Source: CAYZTY01 sp964444665 (GTDB lineage: Bacteria; Planctomycetota; Phycisphaerae; Sedimentisphaerales; CAYZTY01). From it: a stretch of 64,000 nucleotides of DNA. Shown piece after piece: positions 32,326 to 41,453 of this stretch (position 1 is the first letter of the stretch; each line of letters begins with the position of its first letter). Both the position numbers and the translations under genes were made by a program. Location of the stretch: NCBI GenBank assembly GCA_964444665.1, contig CAYUIE010000006.1:1-64000 (forward strand), in the 5' to 3' direction. Below the pieces are notes generated by a model. It saw only the letters and a list, made by a program, of their open reading frames with translations. It did not search any database and was not told the origin of the DNA.

Positions 32326-33015
32326 ATGACAAAATGGATTTTTCCGGCGTTTTTTTTGTGGGGGTTGTGCAATATATCCGGATGCGTATTTGAAGAAGTA
32401 GGCGACCCTGCCATTGTTTTCGATTATAGTTCGCATATTACCAGCGTCGAAAAGTTAAAACAGACATCACCTTCCTGCCCGAAATCCGCCCAGGGGACCG
32501 AGCTGTTGACAATAGACGTTCCCGATGAGTGGATACCACCGGCCTATTGTGAAAAAAAATGGACGGCGATTGTGCTGCACCACTCGGCCACCGACAAAGG
32601 TAACGCCGCTTTCTTCAATAAGGCGCACGAAGGAAGGTGCGATGAAAACGGCATTCGCTGGAAAGGCATCGGGTACGACTTCGTAATCGGCAACGGTACG
32701 ATGAGCGCAGACGGGCATGTCGAGGTTACTTTCAGGTGGCGACAGCAAATCACCGGCGCACACTGCAGGACGGACCGAAGTAACTGGGCCAACAGGGACG
32801 GGATTGGGATTTGTCTGGTGGGCAATTTCGACAAGACCACGCCGAGCCGGTGTCAGATGGACTCACTCGTGCAGCTTGTGCAGTTCCTACAACAACGTTA
32901 CGGGATTCCAAAAAGCCGAATCTACGGCCACGGCCAGACACCCGGGGCCGGGCCGACCGCCTGTCCTGGCAGGAAATTCCCAATGTGGTGGCTCAAATCC
33001 CAGCTTGAGTTCTAA
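32326..33015 (+). CDS. N-acetylmuramoyl-L-alanine amidase-like lipoprotein
   Basis: 229 residues with a lipoprotein signal (lipobox NISGC, Cys20) and an amidase-2/PGRP domain from about 75: IVLHHSA (His85-86), GYDFVIGNG, DGIGICLVGNF, IYGHGQTPGAGPTACPG (His202, Cys213). The His-His-Cys zinc ligands are present, so peptidoglycan amidase activity is likely. Position near the partner-switching genes may be coincidental. AAGGGCAAGA precedes the ATG. Confidence 0.88.
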   Translation: MTKWIFPAFFLWGLCNISGCVFEEVGDPAIVFDYSSHITSVEKLKQTSPSCPKSAQGTELLTIDVPDEWIPPAYCEKKWTAIVLHHSATDKGNAAFFNKAHEGRCDENGIRWKGIGYDFVIGNGTMSADGHVEVTFRWRQQITGAHCRTDRSNWANRDGIGICLVGNFDKTTPSRCQMDSLVQLVQFLQQRYGIPKSRIYGHGQTPGAGPTACPGRKFPMWWLKSQLEF

Positions 33016-33120
33016 TTTATCAATCGACACAGCAATTCGAACAACCAGATTCCCGATTATGCTTACGGCTCAGATATCAATAAGCCGATATATATGATAT
33101 ACGGAATTTCTTATAGAAAA

Positions 33121-33345
33121 ATGACTAATAAAAACTTTTCGATACTGCTTTTTGTTTTACTCGCCATTGCTACTCTACTGCTTTTGAGGTTTTTGCCGGT
33201 GGGGATTTGGCCTTGGGTAGAAAACTTTTTAGTAGAAAGGCTGCATCTTTCCAGGCAGACTGTTACAGCGTTTAATATCAGCATATGGATAATAGGAGCT
33301 TCACTTATTTTGCTGGTTTGGCTGAAAAAGAAAAAGGCAAGTTAA
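33121..33345 (+). CDS. Small two-TM membrane protein (74 aa)
   Basis: MTNKNFSILLFVLLAIATLL begins a membrane helix, a short amphipathic loop (VENFLVERLHLSRQTV) follows, then a second helix (ISIWIIGASLILLVWL) and a basic tail. A longer in-frame start at 33094 adds nine residues without a ribosome site. It ends at 33345, one base before the next membrane-protein gene, so the two are co-translated. Unknown function. Confidence 0.6.
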   Translation: MTNKNFSILLFVLLAIATLLLLRFLPVGIWPWVENFLVERLHLSRQTVTAFNISIWIIGASLILLVWLKKKKAS

Positions 33346-33807
33346 ATGTTATCGAATAAACAGATTGAAGCGATTGAGAAAACCAGGGGAAGCAAGCTTC
33401 CTTTAGACGCTCGAATTATAGGATGGTTTGTATTTTATGGCGCGATAACAACACTTATCGTTAGTGTACTTTTAATCATTGGTTTTGGCCAGCCTTTTTC
33501 GAGCAGCAGAAAGACTGCGGTTTTTAGTTTGGTGTCAGTAGATACGGAATTATCTTACGGCATATACCTTAGCTGTATTGGATTGGTTAACCTGGTCGCT
33601 GGATATGGGATTGCCAAGGGATATAAGTTTGGTTGGTACACAATGTTCATATCATTGATATGTTTTATAATCGACTTGACATTAAGATTAAGTGACGATT
33701 TTATAATTATCTTTGTGTGCATTTCAATAAACTTAGCTTTTTTAGTTTGGTTAATCTGGCGGAGACGGTACTACAACATTAGTTGGCAGCGAAAGAACTC
33801 GGATTAA
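33346..33807 (+). CDS. Four-TM membrane protein (153 aa), unknown
   Basis: About four hydrophobic segments: GWFVFYGAITTLIVSVLLIIGFG, YGIYLSCIGLVNLVAGYGIA, WYTMFISLICFIIDLTLRL, FIIIFVCISINLAFLVWLIW. It begins MLSNKQIEAIEKTRGSKLPLDARIIGW and ends in a basic tail. Its ATG directly follows the stop of the 74-residue membrane protein. No family recognised. Confidence 0.7.
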   Translation: MLSNKQIEAIEKTRGSKLPLDARIIGWFVFYGAITTLIVSVLLIIGFGQPFSSSRKTAVFSLVSVDTELSYGIYLSCIGLVNLVAGYGIAKGYKFGWYTMFISLICFIIDLTLRLSDDFIIIFVCISINLAFLVWLIWRRRYYNISWQRKNSD

Positions 33808-33884
33808 ATACCGAGATTAAGGCCAAATCAAAAAAACCTTGTGCCAGCAGGGGAGATGGGGTATAATTTTAACGATAATATGAT

Positions 33885-33988
33885 TGCCAGGGGAGCGATA
33901 GTCTGGCGCTATTGCTGAGAGGTCCCGATAAAGCGGGATGACCCTAAGAACCTGATCAGGTTAATACCTGCGAAGGGAGGCAGGCTTA
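33885..33988 (+). ncRNA. TPP (THI-box) riboswitch
   Basis: The thiamin pyrophosphate aptamer is recognisable: AGGGGAGCGATA, GCTGAGAGGTC, ACCCTAAGAACCTGATCAGG, TTAATACCTGCGAAGGGAGGCAGG, matching the CTGAGA and ACCTGAT...AATACCTGCG core. A terminator hairpin follows directly (34000-34028), so bound TPP would stop transcription before thiS. Confidence 0.96.
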
Positions 33989-33999
33989 AGGTATTTGAG

Positions 34000-34028
34000 A
34001 CGCTCCTCTACGGCAGGGGCGTTTTTTT
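34000..34028 (+). terminator. Riboswitch-controlled terminator
   Basis: ACGCTCCT (34000-34007) pairs with AGGGGCGT (34015-34022, one G-U) followed by seven T. It lies 12 bases after the TPP aptamer and 30 before thiS. Confidence 0.85.
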
Positions 34029-34057
34029 ATGGCTATCTGATGAACTGGACAGGGAAA

Positions 34058-34270
34058 ATGGATACGCTGAAAATAAACGGCGCTGAAAAGGAGTTCGCCG
34101 AGGGTAAGCTGCCAGGGACGCTCTCGGAGCTTTTAGGCCTGCTGGAAATAAACCAGGCCGCCGTCGTCGCAGAGCTTGACGGCCAAATCATCGAACGCAA
34201 AGACTTCGGAGTAACCGGCCTGAAGGCCGGCCAGTCAATCGAGATAATCCGCTTCGTCGGAGGAGGATAA
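34058..34270 (+). CDS. thiS: Sulfur carrier protein ThiS
   Basis: Ubiquitin-fold protein that carries sulfur as a C-terminal thiocarboxylate for thiazole formation in thiamin synthesis. From MDTLKINGAEKEF the length is 70 residues, typical for ThiS, ending in the required GGG (FVGGG). Frames beginning further upstream cross the riboswitch terminator, so I reject them. ACAGGGAAA lies before the chosen ATG. It is four bases from thiG. The adenylating enzyme ThiF is not in this window. Confidence 0.92.
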   Translation: MDTLKINGAEKEFAEGKLPGTLSELLGLLEINQAAVVAELDGQIIERKDFGVTGLKAGQSIEIIRFVGGG

Positions 34271-34274
34271 GAAT

Positions 34275-35048
34275 ATGGACGAACTGATAATAGCCGGCAA
34301 GAAATTCGGTTCCCGCCTGCTTATAGGCACGGGCAAGTTCGCCTCCAACGAGATTATGGCAAAGGCAATCGAGGCCTCGGGCTCACAGATTGTTACCGTC
34401 GCGCTTCGAAGGGTGGATATCAATAATACCAAAGACGAGTTTCTTGCAGCAATCGACCGGAAAAAATACCTGCTTTTACCAAACACGTCCGGCGCCCGCG
34501 ATGCCGGTGAGGCGATGCGTCTTGCGCGTCTTGCCAGGGCGGCGACGGGGATAAACTGGCTCAAACTCGAGGTTACGCCTGACCCGTATTATCTTCTGCC
34601 GGACCCGGTCGAGACCTTAAAGGCGGCAGAGGGCCTTATTAAAGAAGGCTTCGTTATTTTGCCGTATATCAACGCCGACCCGGTGCTGGCGAAAAGGCTC
34701 GAAGATATAGGGACCGCTACGGTGATGCCGCTTGCCAGTCCTATCGGCTCGAACCAGGGCCTTAGGGCGCGGGCCTCGCTTGAGATAATAATCAGCCAGT
34801 CAAACGTTCCCGTCGTTGTCGACGCGGGGCTTGGACTTCCCTCGCACGCAGCCGACGCAATGGAGATGGGCGCGGGCGCCGTTTTGGTAAATACCGCCAT
34901 CGCCACGGCCGCAGAGCCTGTAAAAATGGCAATCGCCTTTAAGCAGGCCGTCGAGGCCGGACGTCTTGCCTATAACGCCGGCGCGCCGGCGAGAAGTAAA
35001 ACCGCACAACCGTCCAGCCCGCTAACCGGCTTCCTGACGGATAGGTAA
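34275..35048 (+). CDS. thiG: Thiazole synthase ThiG
   Basis: Forms thiazole phosphate carboxylate from deoxyxylulose phosphate, dehydroglycine and ThiS thiocarboxylate. 257 residues with the full TIM-barrel pattern: SRLLIGTGKFASN, ALRRVDI, LLPNTSGARDAGEAMRLARLAR, WLKLEV (Schiff-base Lys), PLASPIGSNQGL, VVVDAGLGLPSHAADAMEMGAGAVLVNTAIA. Under the TPP riboswitch with thiS and thiH. Confidence 0.97.
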   Translation: MDELIIAGKKFGSRLLIGTGKFASNEIMAKAIEASGSQIVTVALRRVDINNTKDEFLAAIDRKKYLLLPNTSGARDAGEAMRLARLARAATGINWLKLEVTPDPYYLLPDPVETLKAAEGLIKEGFVILPYINADPVLAKRLEDIGTATVMPLASPIGSNQGLRARASLEIIISQSNVPVVVDAGLGLPSHAADAMEMGAGAVLVNTAIATAAEPVKMAIAFKQAVEAGRLAYNAGAPARSKTAQPSSPLTGFLTDR

Positions 35049-35192
35049 AAGGATGCATGTTATGATAGTAGATAGATTTTCAGATTCTCAGTGGCACGGC
35101 CATCTTGGCCGTGTTTTCACGGGCTGGAAGCCCGTGCCACAAAATGACAATTAGCCTTACCCACAAACTCGGCATTTACTAATTGATAAAAC

Positions 35193-36356
35193 ATGATTAC
35201 GGCAGAAAAAACAAACCAGTCAAAAGATATAGAAAAGAGGCTTGCCGAAACTGGACTTGACGGCAACGGCAATTGGCAGGAAATTCTGCTAAACATCAAA
35301 CCCGCCGATGTTGAAAACGCGCTGTCGCAGCCTGTCGGTTTGTATAATTTGAATAAGCTTGCGGCGCTTATATCACCGGCCGGCGAGAATTACCTCGAGC
35401 AGATGGCCCGGCTCGCACATCAGCTAACCCTGCAAAGGTTCGGCAGGACCATACAGCTTTACGCGCCGCTTTATTTATCCAATTACTGCATAAATAGCTG
35501 CTTATACTGCGGATATAGCACGGCCAGCAAATGTGAGCGAACCAGACTGACTCTCAAAGAGGCCCTTGAGGAGGCCGAGGTAATCGCATCCGAAGGTTTC
35601 CGGCACATCCTGTTAGTAAGCAGCGAGGACAAAGAGTTTATCACGGTAGATTACATGGCAAAGCTTGCGGAAAAACTCAAAAGCAAATTCAGCTCCATAT
35701 CAATTGAAGTTTATCCAATGAGCCTGGAGCAATACGCCAAGCTTTACCAGGCCGGCATCGATGGCGTTACACTCTACCAGGAAACATATAACCGCAAGGC
35801 CTATGCTTATTTTCATCCTACCGGGCCAAAGGCCGATTACAACGAAAGGTTGGCAACCCACGACCGGGTTGCACAGGCTGGGATGCGAAGATTGGGGATT
35901 GGGGCCCTGCTTGGCTTAAGTGATTGGCGGATAGAGACGCTGGCTTTGGCTGAGCACGCGCACTTTCTGATGAAGCATTACTGGCAATCGCAGTTTTCTT
36001 TTTCTCTGCCGCGGATATGTACCGCTTACAACGTAAACATAAATTACGAAAATCTACTTAGCGACAGGAATCTCGTTCAGATGATGCTGGCCTTGCGGTT
36101 GTGCTTTGCCGACGCGGGGATTGTCATTTCCACGCGGGAACGGTCGGAGCTGCGCGACCGGCTTGTCGGGCTCGGTGTAACCAGAATGAGCGCAGGCAGC
36201 AAAACAAGCCCCGGCGGATATACCGGCAAAACCCGGGCCGTCAAACAATTCGAGATTGACGACCGGCGCACGCCGGCCGAGGTCGCAGCGATGATTAAAT
36301 CACAAGCTTTCGAGGCCGTGTGGAAAGACTGGGACGCCGCTTTCGGCCCCGATTAA
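35193..36356 (+). CDS. thiH: 2-iminoacetate synthase ThiH (radical SAM)
   Basis: Cleaves tyrosine to dehydroglycine for thiazole synthesis. 387 residues, with the radical-SAM cysteines in NYCINSCLYCGYS (CxxxCxxC), then IEVYPMSLEQYAKLYQAGIDGVTLYQETYN, HPTGPKADYNERLATHDR, and the C-terminal MSAGSKTSPGGY typical of ThiH. 144 bases separate it from thiG; the gap holds a small palindrome (TGGCACGGCC/GGCCGTG-like) but no gene. Confidence 0.96.
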   Translation: MITAEKTNQSKDIEKRLAETGLDGNGNWQEILLNIKPADVENALSQPVGLYNLNKLAALISPAGENYLEQMARLAHQLTLQRFGRTIQLYAPLYLSNYCINSCLYCGYSTASKCERTRLTLKEALEEAEVIASEGFRHILLVSSEDKEFITVDYMAKLAEKLKSKFSSISIEVYPMSLEQYAKLYQAGIDGVTLYQETYNRKAYAYFHPTGPKADYNERLATHDRVAQAGMRRLGIGALLGLSDWRIETLALAEHAHFLMKHYWQSQFSFSLPRICTAYNVNINYENLLSDRNLVQMMLALRLCFADAGIVISTRERSELRDRLVGLGVTRMSAGSKTSPGGYTGKTRAVKQFEIDDRRTPAEVAAMIKSQAFEAVWKDWDAAFGPD

Positions 36357-36394
36357 ACGGAAGAGATTTTTTACCTCGCAGACCATTTACAAAA

Positions 36395-38182
36395 TCAACC
36401 ACCTGCAGGCTGAGGTAAGCGAAAAACATTTACCCAGCCCCTGCGAGAACCAATTTGCGTAATGAAACGATATGGACCAATATTCTGCGGCTTTTGAAGC
36501 ATAGCGATATTATCCAGCCGATACAAATTGTAGTTTTCACTGCCTGGATTGAGCATTTCGCGAGAGGCCCATACGACATAAATAATATTCTGCTTTTGAC
36601 ACTCCTGCACAAACTGTTCGGGACTTTCGGTTGTGGGAAGGCTGACGAAACTGGCCTCATATTTGGGAGCGAGAATCCTGGGGACCTCCGTGAGATAAAG
36701 GGCCATCTTCTCGTCCGGCTCGGCATTCTTAATATACCACTGCGTCAATTGAACAAATTCACTGTACCTTTGTCCATCGCCCAGTGTTCGGACAAGAACA
36801 AACTGATTCGAGACTACAACCAAACATAAAAAAAACCAGATAACCAAACTTCGGATTGAACGGGCCTGCCTGTACAGATAAAGGCTCGCTCCGGACAGAA
36901 GGCAAACTACTATCACTGCAACCCAGCCAAAAGCCGAAGAGCCCGGACTGGCCGGAGCAATCTCGCTTAAAAAAGGAAGCAGCCGGATAATCCAAACGGC
37001 TAATACAACCAAGAAAACCACCTGCAAAACAACAACTATGGCCGGCGGTATTGCCAGTTTACTCTGAATAATTTTCCACAAACCCTGCAAACCCAGGATT
37101 GCCAACAAGACCACTATCCAATGTACGGTGGTGTAGTACCTAATGATTGGATAAGGGTACAATGAGTGGAGAATGAAGTAGGGTACAAGAAAAATAAACA
37201 GCACTAAAACGTCCCATCGCTTCTTAATCAGGCCGTATATCGAGCCGAACGCAAAGGCGACAAAGGCCAAAATCTTGCTTGTTATCATCAATGCACCAAC
37301 GGTTCCGGCGGCGGCTTTCGGCGACGCCGATAACAAGGGGTAAAATGCAATCTGCCACAACAGGCCCAGATTTTTTCCCAGGCCGACCCGACCCTCAGTC
37401 GACTCGGAAAAAAGCTTCATATAATCATCGGTAAACACATTAAGGTAGTGAGTCATTCCCTGGGACTTCCAGTTCAAGGCTGTACCCAGCATCCAAAGGC
37501 CGAGCGGCACACTGGCCAGGGCCGAGAGTAGTAAAGCATTGATACGTTTTCTGCGCTGCTTGTTAGTCAGCACATCAACCACGAACGCGGCCAGAATCAG
37601 GGCCGCCCCTTCGTAACGCACCATCGAGGTTATCGAGGCGAACAGATAACTCCAGCGTGAACGGCAGAAAATGAAATAAACGGTCAACAGCACAAAAAAC
37701 AACAGCGTGGTCTCGGCAATGGGGTCCGTCATAGATTCTATTATCCAGGGATTTATTACTACTATGAAGGCAAGCCAGATTGCCGAACGGCCGATGATTC
37801 TTTTGCCGACCAGCCAGAGCATAACAGCAATCAAAGGATGCAATATCGCGTTCAGTAATCTGCCGGCGGTTAATTCCGGTGTCCGACCAACGATGAGATA
37901 GCTCAGGATTGTCTGAAGCATACCCAGGACCGGAGTGCGTTTGAAACTTGTGGGCATTTGCAGCGAGAGAATTTGACGGCCGGTCTTGATAAAGGCCGGG
38001 AAGTCCGAGGTCGGAACAAGCTTATGGCCGAAGTACAATACGGAATGATATACCCCAAAGGCCAGGAGAATCAAAATTGCGATTATCTCAAAATACCTGT
38101 CCCTGCTTGCTTCGTCGAGCAAGTCGATTCGCAGCTTCGGCTGCCGGCGAGATTTCGACTTTGGGCCTTTTGGTCTCACCAC
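36395..38182 (-). CDS. Family-39-like membrane glycosyltransferase
   Basis: 595 residues with about 11-13 membrane segments. The first loop after TM1 carries PTSDFPAFIKTGRQIL and RTPVLGMLQTIL, recalling the Asp-containing periplasmic loop of GT39/ArnT-like enzymes that use polyprenyl-phosphate sugars. A soluble C-terminal domain (about 490-595) follows. The N-terminus is very basic (MVRPKGPKSKSRRQPKLR). It probably glycosylates lipids or proteins on the outer face of the cytoplasmic membrane; substrate unknown. pgsA and rimO lie upstream on the same strand. Confidence 0.75.
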   Translation of the reverse strand: MVRPKGPKSKSRRQPKLRIDLLDEASRDRYFEIIAILILLAFGVYHSVLYFGHKLVPTSDFPAFIKTGRQILSLQMPTSFKRTPVLGMLQTILSYLIVGRTPELTAGRLLNAILHPLIAVMLWLVGKRIIGRSAIWLAFIVVINPWIIESMTDPIAETTLLFFVLLTVYFIFCRSRWSYLFASITSMVRYEGAALILAAFVVDVLTNKQRRKRINALLLSALASVPLGLWMLGTALNWKSQGMTHYLNVFTDDYMKLFSESTEGRVGLGKNLGLLWQIAFYPLLSASPKAAAGTVGALMITSKILAFVAFAFGSIYGLIKKRWDVLVLFIFLVPYFILHSLYPYPIIRYYTTVHWIVVLLAILGLQGLWKIIQSKLAIPPAIVVVLQVVFLVVLAVWIIRLLPFLSEIAPASPGSSAFGWVAVIVVCLLSGASLYLYRQARSIRSLVIWFFLCLVVVSNQFVLVRTLGDGQRYSEFVQLTQWYIKNAEPDEKMALYLTEVPRILAPKYEASFVSLPTTESPEQFVQECQKQNIIYVVWASREMLNPGSENYNLYRLDNIAMLQKPQNIGPYRFITQIGSRRGWVNVFRLPQPAGG

Positions 38183-38326
38183 TTTTCCTTACAAGCAAGA
38201 AAAATCTCTATAGCTTCCGCTGATATTAACACGCCGGGGAGGATGCGGCAAATTCTTTCCGTGTGCAGAGTATACTTACGTTTCGATGATTCGAGGAGGT
38301 TTTATCGCGAGTCCGGCCGGGTAAAA

Positions 38327-38932
38327 TTATGTCTTTTGGCTTCTCGATATAGCCGAGTAAGCCGAGACGACCGTTATCGCCAGGGCAATTATCAGCGTTA
38401 TAGTTGTAAACCAGTAACCCCACGCGGCGCCCTGAACATTAGCCGCCCTAATCGTCAGGGTCCCGATAGCAAAGGACTGAACAAACATCTTTATCTTGCC
38501 GGCTATGGTGGCGGCGAAATTCACACCTTTTGCCTCGGCAATATGCCGAAGGACAGTAACAAATACTTCCCGGGCCGTTATAATTCCGGCAACGGACCAT
38601 CGAATTAAATCCATAGCCGGCGCTGAAAAATCAAAAAGCTTTGGCTCATCTATAATCGCAAAACAAATAAACGCGCCGCAAACAAGCACTTTATCAACAA
38701 ACGGGTCGAGCATACGTCCGAACTTGCTGGCTACATTCAGCTTTCTCGCGATGTGGCCGTCTATCATATCCGTAATGCCGGCGATAACAAAAATCACAAA
38801 CGCTATATCCAGAAATAACGGCCGAGACCCGACAGCAACGGCCGGAGAGTAAAGAACCATCCCCAAAAATATGACTGTCAATACCGCCCTGCCAAACGTT
38901 AAAATGTTCGGTAATTGCTTTACCATAATCAC
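38327..38932 (-). CDS. pgsA: CDP-diacylglycerol-glycerol-3-phosphate 3-phosphatidyltransferase
   Basis: Makes phosphatidylglycerol phosphate. 201 residues, four to five membrane segments and the CDP-alcohol phosphotransferase motif DGHIARKLNVASKFGRMLDPFVDK (DGxxARx8GxxxDxxxD). NILTFGRAVLT at the N-terminus is family-typical. It lies 36 bases after rimO on the same strand, so the two are likely co-transcribed. AAAACGTTTGG-like sequences make the ribosome site weak. Confidence 0.93.
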   Translation of the reverse strand: MIMVKQLPNILTFGRAVLTVIFLGMVLYSPAVAVGSRPLFLDIAFVIFVIAGITDMIDGHIARKLNVASKFGRMLDPFVDKVLVCGAFICFAIIDEPKLFDFSAPAMDLIRWSVAGIITAREVFVTVLRHIAEAKGVNFAATIAGKIKMFVQSFAIGTLTIRAANVQGAAWGYWFTTITLIIALAITVVSAYSAISRSQKT

Positions 38933-38968
38933 TAATAAAGTTTACTCCACAACAGCCATAGTTCAAGA

Positions 38969-40315
38969 CTAAATTTGTTCTACGAGAAAATCGTAGCCCT
39001 CTGTGCCAACAATTCTTACTTTAGTAAACTCGCCCATCCCGGCTGAACACTTCTCCATTAGGCAAACACCATCGATGTGCGGCGCCTGCCCGTAATACCG
39101 CCCCTGTCCACTGCCATCACTATTGACCGCATCGACCAGACAGAGCAGTTCCCTGCCGAGCCAGCGACGCATTTTTGAAAAAACGATTTCCTGCTGGGCG
39201 GTCATTACTTCGTCAAACCGCTGCTGCTTGACTTGCCCGGGTACCTGGCCGGGCAGTTGTGATGCGGGCGTGCCGGCCTCCGAATAAAACGTAAAACAGC
39301 CAAGGGCGTCAAATTCCGCCCACCGTATGAAATCCAGCATCTCGCGGAACTGGCCGTCCGTCTCGCCGGGAAAACCCACTATCATGGTTGTACGCAAGAC
39401 AATCTCAGGCACAGCAGCGCGCAGCTTTTCGATAAGTTGCCGGATTTGGTCCTTAGAGCCTTGCCTGCGCATATTTTTCAGGATTTCATTGTTTACGTGT
39501 TGAAGCGGTATATCGAGATATTTTACAACTTTTGGGATGCCCGCAATGGTCTCAATCAACGAGTCACTCACCTGTGTGGGGTAAAGGTACATAAGCCGAA
39601 TCCACTTCAGCCCATCGAGTTCGGCCAGTTCTCTGGCAAGCATATCCAATGTATTACCGTTTTTCAGGTCCCTGCCGTAAGAGGTGCTGTCCTGCGCGAC
39701 TAAAATTAACTCAACGGCTCCATAATCAATCAATTCCCTCGCTTCGGCCAAGAGCATTTTCGGCGGTTTACTCCTGAACGGTCCGCGAATTGCCGGCACG
39801 GTACAAAATGAGCACCTGTGATTACAACCCTCGGCGATTCGTAAGTATGCCCAATGCCCGGGCGTAAGAAGCATCCTGCCTTTGTCATTGTGCACGCCCT
39901 GAACAGGGCCATCGAGGTAAACCTTCTGATGACTATCTACCAAAGCTTTCTTGATAATTGACGCAATGTTATCCCGCTGCTCCAGGCCCATTATTACATC
40001 AATACCTTCAGCCTCTGAAAAAAGCTCTTCACCCAGCCGTTGCGGCAGACAACCGGCGACGATTACTTTGCCCACCTTGCCTGTTTTCTTATACTTTACT
40101 GCTTCTTCGATGACCTCAAGGGCTTCGGCCTTCGCAGGCTCAATGAATCCACAGGTATTAATCACAATAACATCAGCCCCATCGAGCTCAGGGGTTATTA
40201 CGAAACCTGCCTGTCCAATATGGGCCAACATCTTTTCACTATCCACCATATTCTTGGGACAGCCCAGTGCAACAAAACCCACCGTTACCACATTCTTACT
40301 CCGCTTTTTAGCCAT
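38969..40315 (-). CDS. rimO: Ribosomal protein S12 methylthiotransferase RimO
   Basis: Radical-SAM enzyme that adds a methylthio group to an aspartate of ribosomal protein S12. About 448 residues: N-terminal MTTase domain (FVALGCPKNMVDSEKML, VINTCGFI, VAGCLPQR with the auxiliary-cluster cysteines), radical-SAM core (AEGCNHRCSFCTVPAIRGPFRS) and C-terminal TRAM domain (LLCLVDAV ... YGQAPHIDG ... VRIVGTEGYDF). I start at MAKKRSKN; an ATG 18 bases upstream is also in frame. No good ribosome site is visible for either. Confidence 0.95.
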   Translation of the reverse strand: MAKKRSKNVVTVGFVALGCPKNMVDSEKMLAHIGQAGFVITPELDGADVIVINTCGFIEPAKAEALEVIEEAVKYKKTGKVGKVIVAGCLPQRLGEELFSEAEGIDVIMGLEQRDNIASIIKKALVDSHQKVYLDGPVQGVHNDKGRMLLTPGHWAYLRIAEGCNHRCSFCTVPAIRGPFRSKPPKMLLAEARELIDYGAVELILVAQDSTSYGRDLKNGNTLDMLARELAELDGLKWIRLMYLYPTQVSDSLIETIAGIPKVVKYLDIPLQHVNNEILKNMRRQGSKDQIRQLIEKLRAAVPEIVLRTTMIVGFPGETDGQFREMLDFIRWAEFDALGCFTFYSEAGTPASQLPGQVPGQVKQQRFDEVMTAQQEIVFSKMRRWLGRELLCLVDAVNSDGSGQGRYYGQAPHIDGVCLMEKCSAGMGEFTKVRIVGTEGYDFLVEQI

Positions 40316-40494
40316 ACCCGGAAACAATAACATAAAAGGTTAGCACTGTCACCATATTCTGAGTTGAATCCCGGAAGGGGCGAACAAATTAAAATTGAGT
40401 ACAAACAATAGGATTGACAGTCTCGGATTATTGCGTTATCCTGCCAAGCGCCAGGTGGTTTTCAGGGACAAATTAACCGTTGAAAGGAACTGAT

Positions 40495-40608
40495 ATGAGC
40501 AACATATTAGGCTTTTTCCGGGTTGGCGAAGTAGGATTCTACCTACTGATTCTCTGCCTAATAGCAGATGTCGTACTCTACATCCTGTACCGCAAACAAC
40601 AGTTGTAA
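40495..40608 (+). CDS. Small single-TM protein (37 aa)
   Basis: A 37-codon frame (MSNILGFFRVGEVGFYLLIL then CLIADVVLYILYRKQQL) with one membrane helix and a basic end, preceded by GAAAGGAAC at good spacing. Hydrophobic profile and ribosome site support it; no similarity is recognised. Confidence 0.5.
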   Translation: MSNILGFFRVGEVGFYLLILCLIADVVLYILYRKQQL

Positions 40609-40673
40609 TTTCCCACAGGAAATCAAAGGCGGCACCAGAATGCAATTACCCTCGCCGGGTGGGCACAGCAGTC

Positions 40674-41339
40674 TTACAGTATCTCGACCTCAGTATCGTG
40701 AGGCAGTCTTTCGAGCGGGCAGCCCGTGCATTTGGGCCTTGGCCTGCAGAATTCCTTGCCCACTCGCACCAACAGGGCATGATATTCATTAAATAACCGA
40801 GTCTCCTGCGGCAAATTACCCTGGAAAAATTCCCTTAGCGATTCATAATCGATACCCGGCTCAATAAGCCTGTGCCTTACAGCCACCCGTGCGGTATAAG
40901 CATCAATAACAAAAACAGATTTTTCGAAGGCATAAAGTAAAATCGAATCCGCAGTCTCCGGCCCGATACCATTAATCGACAAAAGCTTTTCGCGCAGGCT
41001 CTGGGTATCAAGCTTTTGCATCTCTGACAAACTGCCATCAAAATCCCCAACGAGGCAATTTATAAAATTCTTCAGTCGTTTCGCTTTAAGATTATAGTAG
41101 CCTGCCGGACGAATAAGCTGCGCCAAATCAGGCACATTAATATCGTAAAGTCTGCGGACGCTTAAAGACTTCGCGTTTTTAAGGTTCCCAATCGCCTTTT
41201 CCACATTCTTCCAGTTTGCATTCTGCGTCAAAACAGCCCCGGCAATAATTTCCAGCACACTTTGGCCGGGCCACCAATGCTGGGGGCCAAAACGCCCATA
41301 AAGCAGCTCGTAAATCTCTGTCAAAATCTGTTGTGTCAT
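40674..41339 (-). CDS. Endonuclease III-like DNA glycosylase (HhH-GPD)
   Basis: 221 residues from MTQQILTEIYELLYGRFG. HhH motif INGIGPETADSILLYAF with catalytic Asp in VFVIDAYTARV, and a C-terminal iron-sulfur-type CRPRPKCTGCPL. Compared with Nth, the catalytic Lys of the hairpin (GxGxKTA) is Glu here (GPETA), so it should act as a simple glycosylase without lyase activity, like MagIII-type enzymes. Only three of the four cluster cysteines are clear. A longer frame upstream to 41489 overlaps the divergent CPBP gene and is less likely. Confidence 0.85.
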   Translation of the reverse strand: MTQQILTEIYELLYGRFGPQHWWPGQSVLEIIAGAVLTQNANWKNVEKAIGNLKNAKSLSVRRLYDINVPDLAQLIRPAGYYNLKAKRLKNFINCLVGDFDGSLSEMQKLDTQSLREKLLSINGIGPETADSILLYAFEKSVFVIDAYTARVAVRHRLIEPGIDYESLREFFQGNLPQETRLFNEYHALLVRVGKEFCRPRPKCTGCPLERLPHDTEVEIL

Positions 41340-41453
41340 TATACTAACATCCGCACTTTGAGTCTTGTAATCGCGATCACTTTCAAGTACACTTGCGAAA
41401 ATACTTAAGACAAAATATATGGACAAAAGGATTTGTAGTCTAACTGTGTAACT

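Noticed and set aside
33995..34057. Extended start of thiS
   Set aside because: It would begin before the riboswitch terminator and is far longer than ThiS proteins.
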